Below the pieces are notes generated by a model. The model saw only the letters and a program-made list of their open reading frames with translations. It ran no database searches and was not told the origin of the DNA. 64,000 nucleotides of DNA from a virus, in the IMG/VR virus record IMGVR_UViG_3300020034_000004, positions 1-64,000 of that record. One strand, given 5' to 3'. Shown in pieces: positions 24,666-32,134 of this stretch (position 1 is its first letter; each line of letters begins with the position of its first letter). The translations under genes were made by a program, and so were the position numbers.

Positions 24666-24738
24666 GGCTCCGGTGAGATTCGAACTCACACTGTACAGGG
24701 TTTGAATCTGTCGCCTCCTGCCGTTGGGCTACGAAGCC
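24666..24738 (-). tRNA. tRNA, anticodon CAA (Leu codon UUG), short variable loop
   Basis: 73 nt. Acceptor GGCTTCG/CGGAGCC, loop TTCAAAC, T loop TTCGAAT. Variable region 5 nt. Same atypical class I body as the UAA tRNA. Confidence 0.75.
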
Positions 24739-24851
24739 ATGTGTCTTTACGCCCCCGGGCAGTGCCTCAGGGCCGGTAATAAGATAGTTTGGGCTATCTA
24801 CATCCCGCAAGCCGTTTCATCCCAAAATTACTTTAGCCTGTATTACAACGT

Positions 24852-24923
24852 AGCGATACTCGGATTCGAACCGAGAGCATAAGAAGGTCTAAGCTTCTTT
24901 GGTCTACCGTTGCCTATATCGCC
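24852..24923 (-). tRNA. tRNA, anticodon UAG (Leu codon CUA), short variable loop
   Basis: 72 nt. Acceptor GGCGATA/TATCGCT, anticodon stem AGAAG/CTTCT, loop CTTAGAC, T loop TTCGAAT. No long variable arm. The stop codon of the HNH gene lies in its first 10 nt. Confidence 0.75.
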
Positions 24924-25429
24924 ATATTCAATTTATCAAAGAATTCTTTGTTTTTCCAACTTCTACTAGTTGGACATTGACTATGACAATTTGGACAAAG
25001 AAAACGTAAGTTCTCTAACAAATTGTTCAACCAATCTCCATCAATGTGGTCAACCTCTAAACACAATGGCTTTCCACACCATACCGGCTCAGGATTTGGA
25101 CACCCTTCCCCAATACATTTATGTGGCACTCCTGATTGCAACATGGCTCTACGAAGTTGTGCACCCTTGGGCCTCGCACTACCAATAGGCAACAAAATCA
25201 AAATATCTTCAGCTTTCTTTTGAAGTCTTGGAAATGTCATTCCCTTATTCCAATTTTGTCCAGTGAAGTGAGATGTGTTAATTTCAAATTTATCAATCAT
25301 ATTCTTGATATGAGTTTGGTTACCGCCCGCTTGTGGAATTTTCATATATCTCAAAACACCAGCAATAGATAAACTATTATTAACAGCTTCCTGAAGCCAT
25401 TCTTTTGTATATTTCCTTCTGGTAGTCAT
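24914..25429 (-). CDS. HNH homing endonuclease overlapping a tRNA
   Basis: 171 residues from the ATG at 25429. EVDHIDGDWLNNLLENLRFL then CPNCHSQ is the HNH core; CIGEGC nearby is a zinc knuckle. It lies between two UAG-anticodon tRNAs and its last three codons plus stop are inside the downstream tRNA. Confidence 0.85.
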   Translation of the reverse strand: MTTRRKYTKEWLQEAVNNSLSIAGVLRYMKIPQAGGNQTHIKNMIDKFEINTSHFTGQNWNKGMTFPRLQKKAEDILILLPIGSARPKGAQLRRAMLQSGVPHKCIGEGCPNPEPVWCGKPLCLEVDHIDGDWLNNLLENLRFLCPNCHSQCPTSRSWKNKEFFDKLNMAI

Positions 25430-25466
25430 ACTGTCATTGTAACATATTCGTCTACCAAAAGCAAGT

Positions 25467-25546
25467 ACCGATGACAGGAGTCGAACCTGCAAACCTCGCG
25501 GCGATGCGGTCTAAGCGCATTGTGTTTACCGTTTCACCACATCGGC
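25467..25546 (-). tRNA. tRNA-Leu(UAG), class II
   Basis: 80 nt. Acceptor GCCGATG/CATCGGT, stem ATGCG/CGCAT, loop CTTAGAC, long variable arm, T loop TTCGACT. The normal tRNA-Leu architecture, in contrast to 24852-24923 with the same anticodon. Confidence 0.88.
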
Positions 25547-25650
25547 ATAAAATAAAGGCTACCAAATACCTGTGGGAGCAGGCAAATGATACTTCAGGAC
25601 TCCCATCCAACTGCCGAGGGGATTGCTCCCGGCACGGCGACCTTTAACGC

Positions 25651-25737
25651 GGAAAATAAGGGATTCGAACCCTTGGTGGCCTTGCGACCACGCTTGATTA
25701 GCAATCAAGTACCTTAACCCAACTCAGTCAATTTTCC
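25651..25737 (-). tRNA. tRNA-Ser(GCU)
   Basis: 87 nt, class II. Acceptor GGAAAAT/ATTTTCC, stem CTTGA/TCAAG, loop TTGCTAA, T loop TTCGAAT, G73. Confidence 0.9.
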
Positions 25738-25742
25738 TTAGA

Positions 25743-25799
25743 TGATTGATGCGCTTCCCCGTTCCGAAGGTACCTTCGTGGAGCGTAGTCCATCAATCA
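25743..25799 (-). ncRNA. Compact structured RNA element
   Basis: Closed by TGATTGATG/CATCAATCA (9 bp, perfect). Inside are CGCTCC/GGAAGCG-type pairing and a perfect CGAAGGTACCTTCG dyad. Lies between tRNA-Ser and tRNA-Val. Not a tRNA. Function unknown. Confidence 0.5.
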
Positions 25800-25802
25800 A
25801 GT

Positions 25803-25873
25803 GGACAAGCCGGGATTCGAACCCGAAATAACACCGTGTCGAGGTGTCGTGATAACCGTTTCACTACCCGTCC
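25803..25873 (-). tRNA. tRNA-Val(GAC) with C33
   Basis: 71 nt. Acceptor GGACGGG/CTTGTCC, stem ACACC/GGTGT, loop TCGACAC, T loop TTCGAAT. Position 33 reads C instead of the near-universal U, which may alter decoding or nuclease recognition. Confidence 0.7.
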
Positions 25874-25951
25874 ATAGGAGCGTGCGCACCAGCTACACCA
25901 CAAACCCACTTCTTTTCATTGATGCCGCATGCATACAGCCATCAACTACTA

Positions 25952-26002
25952 GGTAGCAGTAAGGACTCGAACCCTTCCTCTCCAACTAACTACTAGACTA
26001 CC
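25952..26002 (-). pseudogene. 51-nt tRNA-like remnant
   Basis: Acceptor GGTAG/CTACC and T arm (loop TTCGAGT) remain, with only one short arm between. The TAGTCT -10 box of the promoter 25995-26023 lies in its 5' end. Confidence 0.5.
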
Positions 26003-26023
26003 AGAATCAAACTTTCTTGTCAA
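25995..26023 (-). promoter_or_regulatory. Promoter for tRNA block 24.2-25.9 kb
   Basis: TTGACA, 17 bp, TAGTCT on the minus strand. Confidence 0.65.
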
Positions 26024-26029
26024 GTTCCA

Positions 26030-26569
26030 TTAGAAGGTTGCTTCAACAGTAATCTTGTCGTACTTCTTTGTAAAATCATCCGATGAATAACAACTAATAG
26101 CTTGCGTTTGTCCAGCTTCTAATGCATCAGTCGAACAATCAATATTTATGACAATCTCAGTGCCACTTAAGAATTTCACCGTAATAAACATTGTTGACTC
26201 TTCGTCTCCAACATTCTTAGCTTTGCCGGTCATTTCAACATCATCAATAAAATCAGCCTTAATTTTCCACCCTTTTAAAACTTGATGCTTACCAAGAACA
26301 AACGATTGTCCCAGCTTAATTTCACAGGGTTTATTCTTATCTTCATGATTTGCACATGCCACTGAGGATTCACTTGACTTAGCTGATGGCTTAGTGGTCG
26401 ATTTATTATTTTTCTTATCTGTTGGTGATGAAGCCGGTGTATCAACAACAAGGTTTGGAGTATCATCATCCTCTCCTTCAAGACTACTACTGACCAATGC
26501 AGTACAACCGACAGCCAGAACTACAAATGCCGTAATAATAGCAGCCACAATAATTAGAAACTTCTTCAC
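26030..26569 (-). CDS. Lipoprotein, 179 aa
   Basis: Signal peptide with lipobox LAVGC (Cys22), then a Ser/Thr/Lys-rich linker (residues 35-70) and a beta-rich domain with a Cys pair. This layout is common in actinobacterial lipoproteins. GTG start overlaps the upstream stop. A surface or exclusion role is possible; not shown. Confidence 0.8.
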   Translation of the reverse strand: MKKFLIIVAAIITAFVVLAVGCTALVSSSLEGEDDDTPNLVVDTPASSPTDKKNNKSTTKPSAKSSESSVACANHEDKNKPCEIKLGQSFVLGKHQVLKGWKIKADFIDDVEMTGKAKNVGDEESTMFITVKFLSGTEIVINIDCSTDALEAGQTQAISCYSSDDFTKKYDKITVEATF

Positions 26570-26667
26570 TTAGTTCTCTTTTCTATTAAATTCTTGATTT
26601 TAACTACCGCCCAAACAGGCGGTAGCAAGATGAATACTATCATATAGGAAACGATACGCCTAATCAT
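26566..26667 (-). CDS. 33-aa membrane peptide
   Basis: ATGA overlap with both neighbours. One hydrophobic span. The paired TACCGCC/GGCGGTA hairpin (26604-26625) is inside its coding sequence (LLPPVWAVV). Confidence 0.5.
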   Translation of the reverse strand: MIRRIVSYMIVFILLPPVWAVVKIKNLIEKRTK

Positions 26668-26810
26668 AGTTTCTGTACCGGCCAGATGGTTTCGGCCTTC
26701 CACATCTTATACTTATGGTCGTACTTAATTGTCCAACGTGACTTAGACGCCCAAGCCATATAGTGCACTCGATGAATTAGTTCATTCCATTGAGGACTCC
26801 AGGTAAGCAT
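26664..26810 (-). CDS. 48-aa Trp-rich protein
   Basis: TGATG overlap with the upstream gene. Six Trp and many aromatic/basic residues (MLTWSPQWNELIHRVHYMAW start). No family. Confidence 0.55.
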   Translation of the reverse strand: MLTWSPQWNELIHRVHYMAWASKSRWTIKYDHKYKMWKAETIWPVQKL

Positions 26811-27097
26811 CAAACCCGCCGGTATTCAATAAATTCTTTGGTTTTTATAACCTTCTCAACTCGATTGAATTCGGCGTATTCCCATTCATAACCATAATCT
26901 CTATGCCAAGGAACATCGATTCTAAACATTTGATTTCCGGCGAATTCTAGAACCATCCAGACATCCTCGCCCCATGCCTCGTAAATAGCGATTACTTGCG
27001 CACACCCAAGTTCTGGAAACTCTACACTGTCCCTATTAGCAATCTCAGGTAGACCATAAGAATAGACTGCTTCTCTAAACTGTTGGAGGGTAATCAT
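26810..27097 (-). CDS. Hypothetical protein, 95 aa
   Basis: Starts MITLQQFREAVYSYGLPEI; a mixed fold with WEYAEFNRVEKV at the end. Member of a tight ATGA-linked run of small genes. Confidence 0.7.
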   Translation of the reverse strand: MITLQQFREAVYSYGLPEIANRDSVEFPELGCAQVIAIYEAWGEDVWMVLEFAGNQMFRIDVPWHRDYGYEWEYAEFNRVEKVIKTKEFIEYRRV

Positions 27098-27258
27098 TTT
27101 GAACTCTCAAAATATGCAATAAGTTTATCAATCTCTACCAAAGCTGCATCTATTCCTACATCGTAAAAATAACCAGAATCACCTTTATAACCATGATTAC
27201 TGGATTTTTCCTCAATTCGGGTACGTAAAGTTTCCAATGCTTCAATCCATTTATCCAT
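27094..27258 (-). CDS. Hypothetical helical protein, 54 aa
   Basis: ATGA overlap downstream, TAATG overlap upstream. Two amphipathic helices (MDKWIEALETLRTRIEEKSS start). No family. Confidence 0.6.
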   Translation of the reverse strand: MDKWIEALETLRTRIEEKSSNHGYKGDSGYFYDVGIDAALVEIDKLIAYFESSK

Positions 27259-27548
27259 TATACCTCCGAAATTATTACTGCTTGTGAGAAATTAGCAAGA
27301 ATTCTATTAGCGACCTCATCTGTGAATTCCTCATTAAGGGTTAATTCGTTGATGGCGGCCAAAAGTAGATAAATAACGTTACTCATTGAAATTATGGCAC
27401 CCACGTCTGAGATATCAAATTCTTTACCCGGTGCATCCTCGATAGCACTAAGAATATCATCAATTGCTTCGTCTCGGCCGTTGATTGCTTCTCTGGCTAG
27501 TCTGTGTAATGCAACACCTTCTAGTAGTGCTTCAGCGCCGTTGACCAT
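27258..27548 (-). CDS. Hypothetical helical protein, 96 aa
   Basis: ATG at 27548 with GAGAGG upstream. All-helical, Ala/Leu-rich. No family. Confidence 0.65.
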   Translation of the reverse strand: MVNGAEALLEGVALHRLAREAINGRDEAIDDILSAIEDAPGKEFDISDVGAIISMSNVIYLLLAAINELTLNEEFTDEVANRILANFSQAVIISEV

Positions 27549-27696
27549 TATTTTTCCTCTCATGAAAACAAATAATACAAATATCTACTGTTGGAATTAT
27601 ACCGCCGTTTCGGCAAGATGGAATATAGTCATGTTTACCTATTTTACATAACAACTTTGTAACAATGTCTGACATTGAAAAGAGATTTCTAATCAT
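27532..27696 (-). CDS. Small Cys protein, 54 aa
   Basis: ATG at 27696 with AGGAG upstream. CKIGKHDY, CRNGG and CIICFH suggest one zinc site. Confidence 0.55.
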   Translation of the reverse strand: MIRNLFSMSDIVTKLLCKIGKHDYIPSCRNGGIIPTVDICIICFHERKNNGQRR

Positions 27697-27753
27697 AACA
27701 TTGCTCCTATCTATTTGAAAACCGGGCTCTAGAGTCATCAATATCAGGTCGCA

Positions 27754-28332
27754 TCAGAATTTTCCACTATACCGCAAAACCTTGCCATCCATTAGCTTCA
27801 TCAAATAACCGTAGCGAACAAGATTAAATCTAGCATCGTCTAGGGCGTTGTGCTTACCATCAGATTGCTGAGGCATATCTGGATTACCGGCCATTTTGAC
27901 TAACTGCTTCAGGTCACTCGTGAACATCGGGAACTTTGCAGGCAGGTCAACCATCGTACCAAATAGTTGACACAAGGCTACATGGTCGTATGCTCCATAC
28001 CATGCCCAGAAGTCGGGCTTAATGTCGTGGCAGAACTCCAAGATGCCTTGCCTGATTTGTCTCCGAGTCATCAATGCTGGGTCTCCCAATTCTAAATCTG
28101 GAACTGGTTGGCCGGTACCAGTGACATGACTCGTAATTATCTTATGACCAATACTGGTCATAACGTTATCCATTAACCAAGAATGCTTAGCAACTGCAAG
28201 AGTGTTGAATTCAGAAGATACGGCATAGAATTCCTTGCCGTCTTCACGAATCATGCCAATTGAAATAAGGTCGATTTCTTTATAGGTCTCTAGGAATTCT
28301 GTATCGTAAAATATTTTTTGTGTTTTAGGCAT
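27754..28332 (-). CDS. DEDDh 3'-5' exoribonuclease (Rv2179c-like)
   Basis: 192 residues. Acidic ligands in FYDTEF (about residue 10), WYGAYDHVAL and HNALDDARF fit the DEDDh fold of the mycobacterial Rv2179c / PA-RNase type. Family members digest RNA 3' ends. Could trim tRNA precursors or degrade host RNA. Preceded by a GCCGGTA hairpin. Confidence 0.8.
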   Translation of the reverse strand: MPKTQKIFYDTEFLETYKEIDLISIGMIREDGKEFYAVSSEFNTLAVAKHSWLMDNVMTSIGHKIITSHVTGTGQPVPDLELGDPALMTRRQIRQGILEFCHDIKPDFWAWYGAYDHVALCQLFGTMVDLPAKFPMFTSDLKQLVKMAGNPDMPQQSDGKHNALDDARFNLVRYGYLMKLMDGKVLRYSGKF

Positions 28333-28353
28333 ATTAATTCCTTCATTGAAAAA

Positions 28354-28374
28354 GCCGGTACACTAAGTACCGGC
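28354..28374. terminator. Hairpin of paired GCCGGTA motifs with T-run
   Basis: GCCGGTAC/GTACCGGC arms; TTTTT follows on the minus strand. Overlaps the stop of the 49-aa gene. Confidence 0.65.
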
Positions 28375-28512
28375 TTCTGCACAATCTGCACAAATCAATT
28401 CTACCCACTCAGCAAAACCATCTTCTAGTCTATCATCCATCACGATACCAGTAATCGTCTCAGCTACTGCTAACTCTCCACATCCATTAATACATTCTAC
28501 TGGATGACCCAT
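28363..28512 (-). CDS. 49-aa zinc-binding protein
   Basis: CINGC near the start and CADCAE near the end. Ends inside the hairpin; its last codons are part of GCCGGTA. Confidence 0.55.
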   Translation of the reverse strand: MGHPVECINGCGELAVAETITGIVMDDRLEDGFAEWVELICADCAEAGT

Positions 28513-28518
28513 AAATGA

Positions 28519-28827
28519 TTACTCATCTCTACCATGTGCACCATCACGTGCTTGACGTAAGACCCTAATCAAACGATTAACCTCTTGTCTGGTTAGGCTT
28601 TGTGTGTAATGCTGTCCTGTCTCATTATTCATAGCCAAACCTACCTTTGCCACTCCGATTTCCAAGTGACTGTTTCCTTTACCCCAACGAACAATTACCG
28701 CTCGTTGATAAGGAATACTAACTTCATTTCCTCTATCCAGGTGGCCTCTGGTTTCGGAAGCAAATTCCTCACCAATTCCTTTAATATCTACCAACTCTGG
28801 TCCTACAAATACAATTTCTTTTGGCAT
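28519..28827 (-). CDS. Hypothetical protein, 102 aa
   Basis: ATG at 28827 with AGAAGGAG upstream. Beta-rich first half, helical end (LTRQEVNRLIRVLRQARDG). First gene after a strong promoter and a structured 80-nt leader. Confidence 0.7.
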   Translation of the reverse strand: MPKEIVFVGPELVDIKGIGEEFASETRGHLDRGNEVSIPYQRAVIVRWGKGNSHLEIGVAKVGLAMNNETGQHYTQSLTRQEVNRLIRVLRQARDGAHGRDE

Positions 28828-28908
28828 CACGCCGCTCCTTCTGGACATCGCGTCCTGGTATTTGAAAGTCGCTGCTTTCTGTAGACATTGCTGTCTACTC
28901 ACTATTCA
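28828..28908 (-). promoter_or_regulatory. Structured 5' leader with three hairpins
   Basis: In transcript order: GTAGACA/TGTCTAC, GAAAG/CTTTC and GGAC/GTCC, ending just before AGAAGGAG. Could set translation of the 102-aa gene. Confidence 0.45.
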
Positions 28909-28937
28909 ATTGTATACCATTCGAGTCGATATGTCAA
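28909..28937 (-). promoter_or_regulatory. Strong promoter
   Basis: TTGACA, 17 bp, TACAAT. Confidence 0.8.
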
Positions 28938-28940
28938 GAC

Positions 28941-29237
28941 TCAGGCGATACCGCGTGCACGAGCAGCGATAGCTGCCGCAGACAGTGCACAGGCAAGGTC
29001 ACCCTGACCCCAGCCAACAGTCTTTGTGGTTACACCACAGCCCTCACGAATAAGCTTTGACAGAGTAATTCCCTCAGTCATAACCTCAAGCTCAATCTCA
29101 GCCAACGTATTCTTAAGCTCGTCGGCCTTGACATCACGGTCCGAGGTAGTTATCGTCAAGGAATTTTTCTGTTCCGAATCCTTCATCGTGGATGTAACCG
29201 ATGTCTTTCCATCCACTAAGGAATTTATTGTCGTCAT
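28941..29237 (-). CDS. Hypothetical protein, 98 aa
   Basis: AAGGAAG 7 nt before ATG. Ser/Thr-rich N-terminus, C-terminal helix WGQGDLACALSAAAIAARAR. Overlaps the end of the upstream gene by 104 nt in another frame. Confidence 0.6.
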   Translation of the reverse strand: MTTINSLVDGKTSVTSTMKDSEQKNSLTITTSDRDVKADELKNTLAEIELEVMTEGITLSKLIREGCGVTTKTVGWGQGDLACALSAAAIAARARGIA

Positions 29238-29982
29238 TTTGTTCTTCCTTTTCTTGGTACTCTAGATTTACATCCAACGTCTCCAACCAGTCCGCAATGT
29301 CTTCTCGCGTCCAGTCTTTGTCATTCTTCTTGTTTATATGACCTAATTCAAAATCATTCAAATGAATGATAATATCGTAAATATGTCCAGGGGCCATTTT
29401 TGTACACTTGCACGGATAAGATGCATACTTAGTCAGACCCGGAAAAGCTTTTCTCAAAAGAGTTAGCGAGTCCCAATACTTACCAGGTTTCACCGTCTCG
29501 TCCAGGAACGCGTCATCGTGCTTGGAGTTGGAGCCAGCACTATGCACCGCCCAGGCCGGTAGAGAATATTTTTCACCAAGAGTGTTGCTGGTTGTTATAA
29601 ACCCACCATATGCATATTTTTCCAACACTATATAGTCATAACAACTATCTTTCTCATTATAGATATCCGTTAGAGACTTAAGTTGTGAAATACTCCCCTG
29701 CCAACTCCAAGGGTTTTCTAGGGGAGGTTTCAACTGTTTGCGAATTCCTCTATCAATAAACGGTACCAGACTGGTCATTATAAAATTGACTAAATCTTTA
29801 CAATCAATCAGTAATTTTTCAGACAGACTCATTCTAATTATAATAGAATCCATTAAGAACGGACTCATTAGTATGAACTGAAGAGTGTAGGCATCTTGAT
29901 GGTTCGTAATTTCTTTAATGACAACTGTAGGGAACAGTTTCTTCAAACACCTAAATACTTCATTAATTACTAGATTAGGCAT
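29134..29982 (-). CDS. Hypothetical protein, 282 aa
   Basis: Central part has CKCTKMAPGHIYDIIIHLND and WTREDIADWLETLDV; the latter recurs in actinophage proteins of unknown role. AAGGAATGT before the ATG. First gene after the tRNA at 30008. Confidence 0.7.
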   Translation of the reverse strand: MPNLVINEVFRCLKKLFPTVVIKEITNHQDAYTLQFILMSPFLMDSIIIRMSLSEKLLIDCKDLVNFIMTSLVPFIDRGIRKQLKPPLENPWSWQGSISQLKSLTDIYNEKDSCYDYIVLEKYAYGGFITTSNTLGEKYSLPAWAVHSAGSNSKHDDAFLDETVKPGKYWDSLTLLRKAFPGLTKYASYPCKCTKMAPGHIYDIIIHLNDFELGHINKKNDKDWTREDIADWLETLDVNLEYQEKEEQNDDNKFLSGWKDIGYIHDEGFGTEKFLDDNYLGP

Positions 29983-30007
29983 ACATTCCTTCCCTAAGAA
30001 AATTTGC

Positions 30008-30091
30008 TGGACAGGTAGGAATCGAACCTACGTTCCCTTTCGAGTTCCTTGGTTCAAAGCCAAGGTGCCAATGCCAACATAGCGCTGCCCA
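30008..30091 (-). tRNA. tRNA, anticodon UUG (Gln codon CAA), long variable arm
   Basis: 84 nt. Acceptor TGGGCAG/CTGTCCA, stem CTTGG/CCAAG, loop CTTTGAA, T loop TTCGATT. The variable region is 16 nt with a CTC-GAAA-GGG stem-loop, as in tRNA-Ser, and G73. U1-A72 and G73 also fit tRNA-Gln. Isotype is therefore ambiguous. Confidence 0.8.
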
Positions 30092-30155
30092 AAGTGGCGG
30101 TTGTGTGACTCACATTTCTTTTCCTGATAATAACTTTTTGCTTCTACCGGCGCGG

Positions 30156-30226
30156 GCCCCAACGGAGAGTCGAACTCCGCACTCCTTTTTACGAGAAAGG
30201 TGTTATACCGATTAAACTATTGAGGC
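30156..30226 (-). tRNA. tRNA-Thr(CGU)
   Basis: 71 nt. Acceptor GCCTCAA/TTGGGGC, stem CCTTT/AAAGG, loop CTCGTAA, T loop TTCGACT. Confidence 0.85.
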
Positions 30227-30394
30227 ATACACAACTTCAGAGAAATCTCACACCGATTGAGCGAGCTATAAGGGTTGCAACTCATAGCGCTTCGGGGCCA
30301 TAGTGCATTTCCAACACACCTGCTAACCAATCGCTTATAACGTCATTTTTATTTAATGACAATTGAGTTAATGCTTATGTCAACTCTATCAATA

Positions 30395-30544
30395 CTACCA
30401 TTCTACATTACGTATTGTAATTATAGCTATCAAAAAAGCGGTAGAGGAACATAGTCCTATAAATATAGCTATTATCCAAAACTTGAATATCGCCATACCT
30501 ACCGCCGAAATCAATAATAAAAAACTTAGTAATAACCAAATCAC
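30395..30544 (-). CDS. 49-aa two-span membrane protein (weak call)
   Basis: From a GTG at 30544 the frame encodes two hydrophobic spans (start MIWLLLSFLLLISAVGMAIF). An internal ATG at 30496 would give one span. No good ribosome site. Confidence 0.35.
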   Translation of the reverse strand: MIWLLLSFLLLISAVGMAIFKFWIIAIFIGLCSSTAFLIAIITIRNVEW

Positions 30545-30574
30545 TGTGTAATACCTATAATTATAATCTCACGA

Positions 30575-30645
30575 GCCCTCTAGGAATTACGATATCCTGG
30601 CCTCATCTTTACAAGAGATGCGCTCTGCCTCTGAGCTAAGAGGGC
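30575..30645 (-). tRNA. tRNA-Thr(UGU)
   Basis: 71 nt. Acceptor GCCCTCT/AGAGGGC, stem CATCT/AGATG, loop CTTGTAA. The T loop (ATCGTAA) departs from the TTCRANN rule. Confidence 0.75.
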
Positions 30646-30783
30646 GTAGTAAGATAGTTTACAGTAAATTCCGATTAGGGCACCACTCACTATCTTACAT
30701 TGTTGACATCCACGAGTGTATATTCTCTGATATCAGTAGGAGAATTCTATACATACCGGCGTGTCCTCTTCATCCCACCTTGC

Positions 30784-30853
30784 TCCCCATCGAGGTACCG
30801 ACCCTCGTCCAAATCGTTAACAGCGATACATGCAACCTTTACACCTATGGGGA
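30784..30853 (-). tRNA. tRNA-Asn(GUU)
   Basis: 70 nt. Acceptor TCCCCAT/ATGGGGA, loop CTGTTAA. T loop GTCGGTA, not TTCRANN. Confidence 0.75.
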
Positions 30854-30859
30854 ATAGCA

Positions 30860-31124
30860 ACCTTACGATTGTTTTACTTCTAATAAGCTAGTCTTTCCTA
30901 GCAGTCAAAGGCTGTGTAGTAGTATTTACTAACACATTTGAGTCTCTCACTGACACCTTATTTGCTGAATACCCCTCCGAGATTCAGCATAAGCCATAAG
31001 CGTCTTATTGGACTGTACAGTTGTCCAGGTCAGTAACTACTTATCTGTACCGGCTTGTTGTAGACATCACCACACCCTACCCATCACGGTTTACGCTCAA
31101 CTACGGTCCGTGTGTCTAGCTACT
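30860..31124 (-). ncRNA. Long untranslated leader upstream of tRNA-Asn
   Basis: About 265 nt between promoter 31125-31153 and the tRNA, with no ORF longer than a few codons. Contains a TGCTGAAT/ATTCAGCA hairpin and a GCCGGTA site. May hold a small RNA; nothing recognised. Confidence 0.35.
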
Positions 31125-31153
31125 ATTCTACACTACCGCTATTCACCTGTCAA
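31125..31153 (-). promoter_or_regulatory. Promoter for tRNA block 30.1-30.9 kb
   Basis: TTGACA, 17 bp, TAGAAT. Confidence 0.75.
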
Positions 31154-31205
31154 GTCTATAATCAAAGCCACAATATCAATTCGCTCTCAAGATTATTGTT
31201 ATCTA

Positions 31206-31421
31206 TCAATCATCCTTATGTTTTTCAGCACGCTTATTCCTTGTTGACCCCACGGTTAGTGCAGCTTGAGACTTCGACTTTTTAAGCTTCCTATCAACAG
31301 CATACACTGTTACGACACCTGGCGCGATGTCTACATCCCTACCCATGAAAACAAAATCTTCGTAAATACGCTCAAGCAATAGCTGGTCGTCGTTATAAAT
31401 TCTCTGATTGCGAGACTTCAT
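31206..31421 (-). CDS. Hypothetical basic protein, 71 aa
   Basis: AGGAG before ATG. Middle strand DVDIAPGVVTVYAVD, basic tail (LKKSKSQ, NKRAEKHK). Divergent from the lipoprotein at 31534. Confidence 0.65.
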   Translation of the reverse strand: MKSRNQRIYNDDQLLLERIYEDFVFMGRDVDIAPGVVTVYAVDRKLKKSKSQAALTVGSTRNKRAEKHKDD

Positions 31422-31454
31422 AGTTTTCTCCTTTGCTTCATAATGATTTAGTTG

Positions 31455-31513
31455 TTACGGTGGTATTACGTTTTCTTAAGAAACAATTACGTTTCTTCGA
31501 AACGTCGAACTTA
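31455..31513. promoter_or_regulatory. Divergent regulatory region with dyads
   Basis: TTTCTTAAGAAA (12-bp palindrome) and CGTTTC/GAAACG lie between the divergent genes; the ACGTTT half is repeated. Likely operator sites. Confidence 0.45.
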
Positions 31514-31533
31514 TTTTTCTAAGGAGGTGTGCA

Positions 31534-32133
31534 ATGAACAAAGTTTTATCAACGGTCGTTGTTCTAGCTATGACCCTATCGGGTTGTGGAACAGCGGTAG
31601 ACAATAAAGAATCGTCTGCCACTCCTGAGGAACCTCCCTTATCTAAAGTTACATCCAGCGTGTCATCTAGAGATGTCAACAATAGGTCTGCGGACTTTCC
31701 TGTTTCACGAAGTGATAATAGACCGAGTCTTAGTTCTATTAAGTCAATTACAGCTAAACCAAAGCAAGTTAAGCTTAAGTCAACGAAGCCAGTTGTTAGG
31801 TCTAAGACACAAAAGTCAAAATATGTCGTTAAAACAAGGACCAAGACCAAATATCGTACCGTGAAAAAGCCAGTTAGGAGTTTTCGTCCTGTGCCGGTCG
31901 GAGGTATCGCAAGATGCATAGGCAAATATGAGTCAGGAAATAATCCCAAGGCTCAAAACCCTAGTAGCTCTGCTAGCGGTTACTTCCAGTTCACAGATGG
32001 TACTTGGAATAACTTCAAAGGATATGCTAGAGCTAAGTATGCTCCATTATCCGTTCAATTGAAGAAGTTCTATATCGTTTGGAATGGAGGCAAGGGAGCC
32101 TCTAATTGGACTGTATATCGCAAATGTATCTAA
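31534..32133 (+). CDS. Lipoprotein with Rpf/transglycosylase-like domain
   Basis: 199 residues, plus strand, AAGGAGG before the ATG. Lipobox LSGC (Cys18), a basic low-complexity linker (residues 70-115), then ARCIGKYESGNNP (Glu133 the likely catalytic acid) and SGYFQFTDGTWNNF. This matches the transglycosylase-like domain of resuscitation-promoting factors. It would cut peptidoglycan from the outer face of the membrane. Together with 36376-37215 it gives the phage two wall-cleaving enzymes. Confidence 0.82.
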   Translation: MNKVLSTVVVLAMTLSGCGTAVDNKESSATPEEPPLSKVTSSVSSRDVNNRSADFPVSRSDNRPSLSSIKSITAKPKQVKLKSTKPVVRSKTQKSKYVVKTRTKTKYRTVKKPVRSFRPVPVGGIARCIGKYESGNNPKAQNPSSSASGYFQFTDGTWNNFKGYARAKYAPLSVQLKKFYIVWNGGKGASNWTVYRKCI

Positions 32134-32134
32134 T

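Noticed and set aside
24217-24923. Nonsense suppressor tRNAs
   Set aside because: The UAA and UAG letters are the anticodons themselves; they read UUA and CUA codons, not stop codons.
30700-30740. Plus-strand TTGACA promoter
   Set aside because: Weak -10 and no plus-strand gene follows.
31476-31949. 157-aa minus-strand ORF
   Set aside because: Antisense to the Rpf-like lipoprotein, whose motifs, lipobox and ribosome site are convincing.
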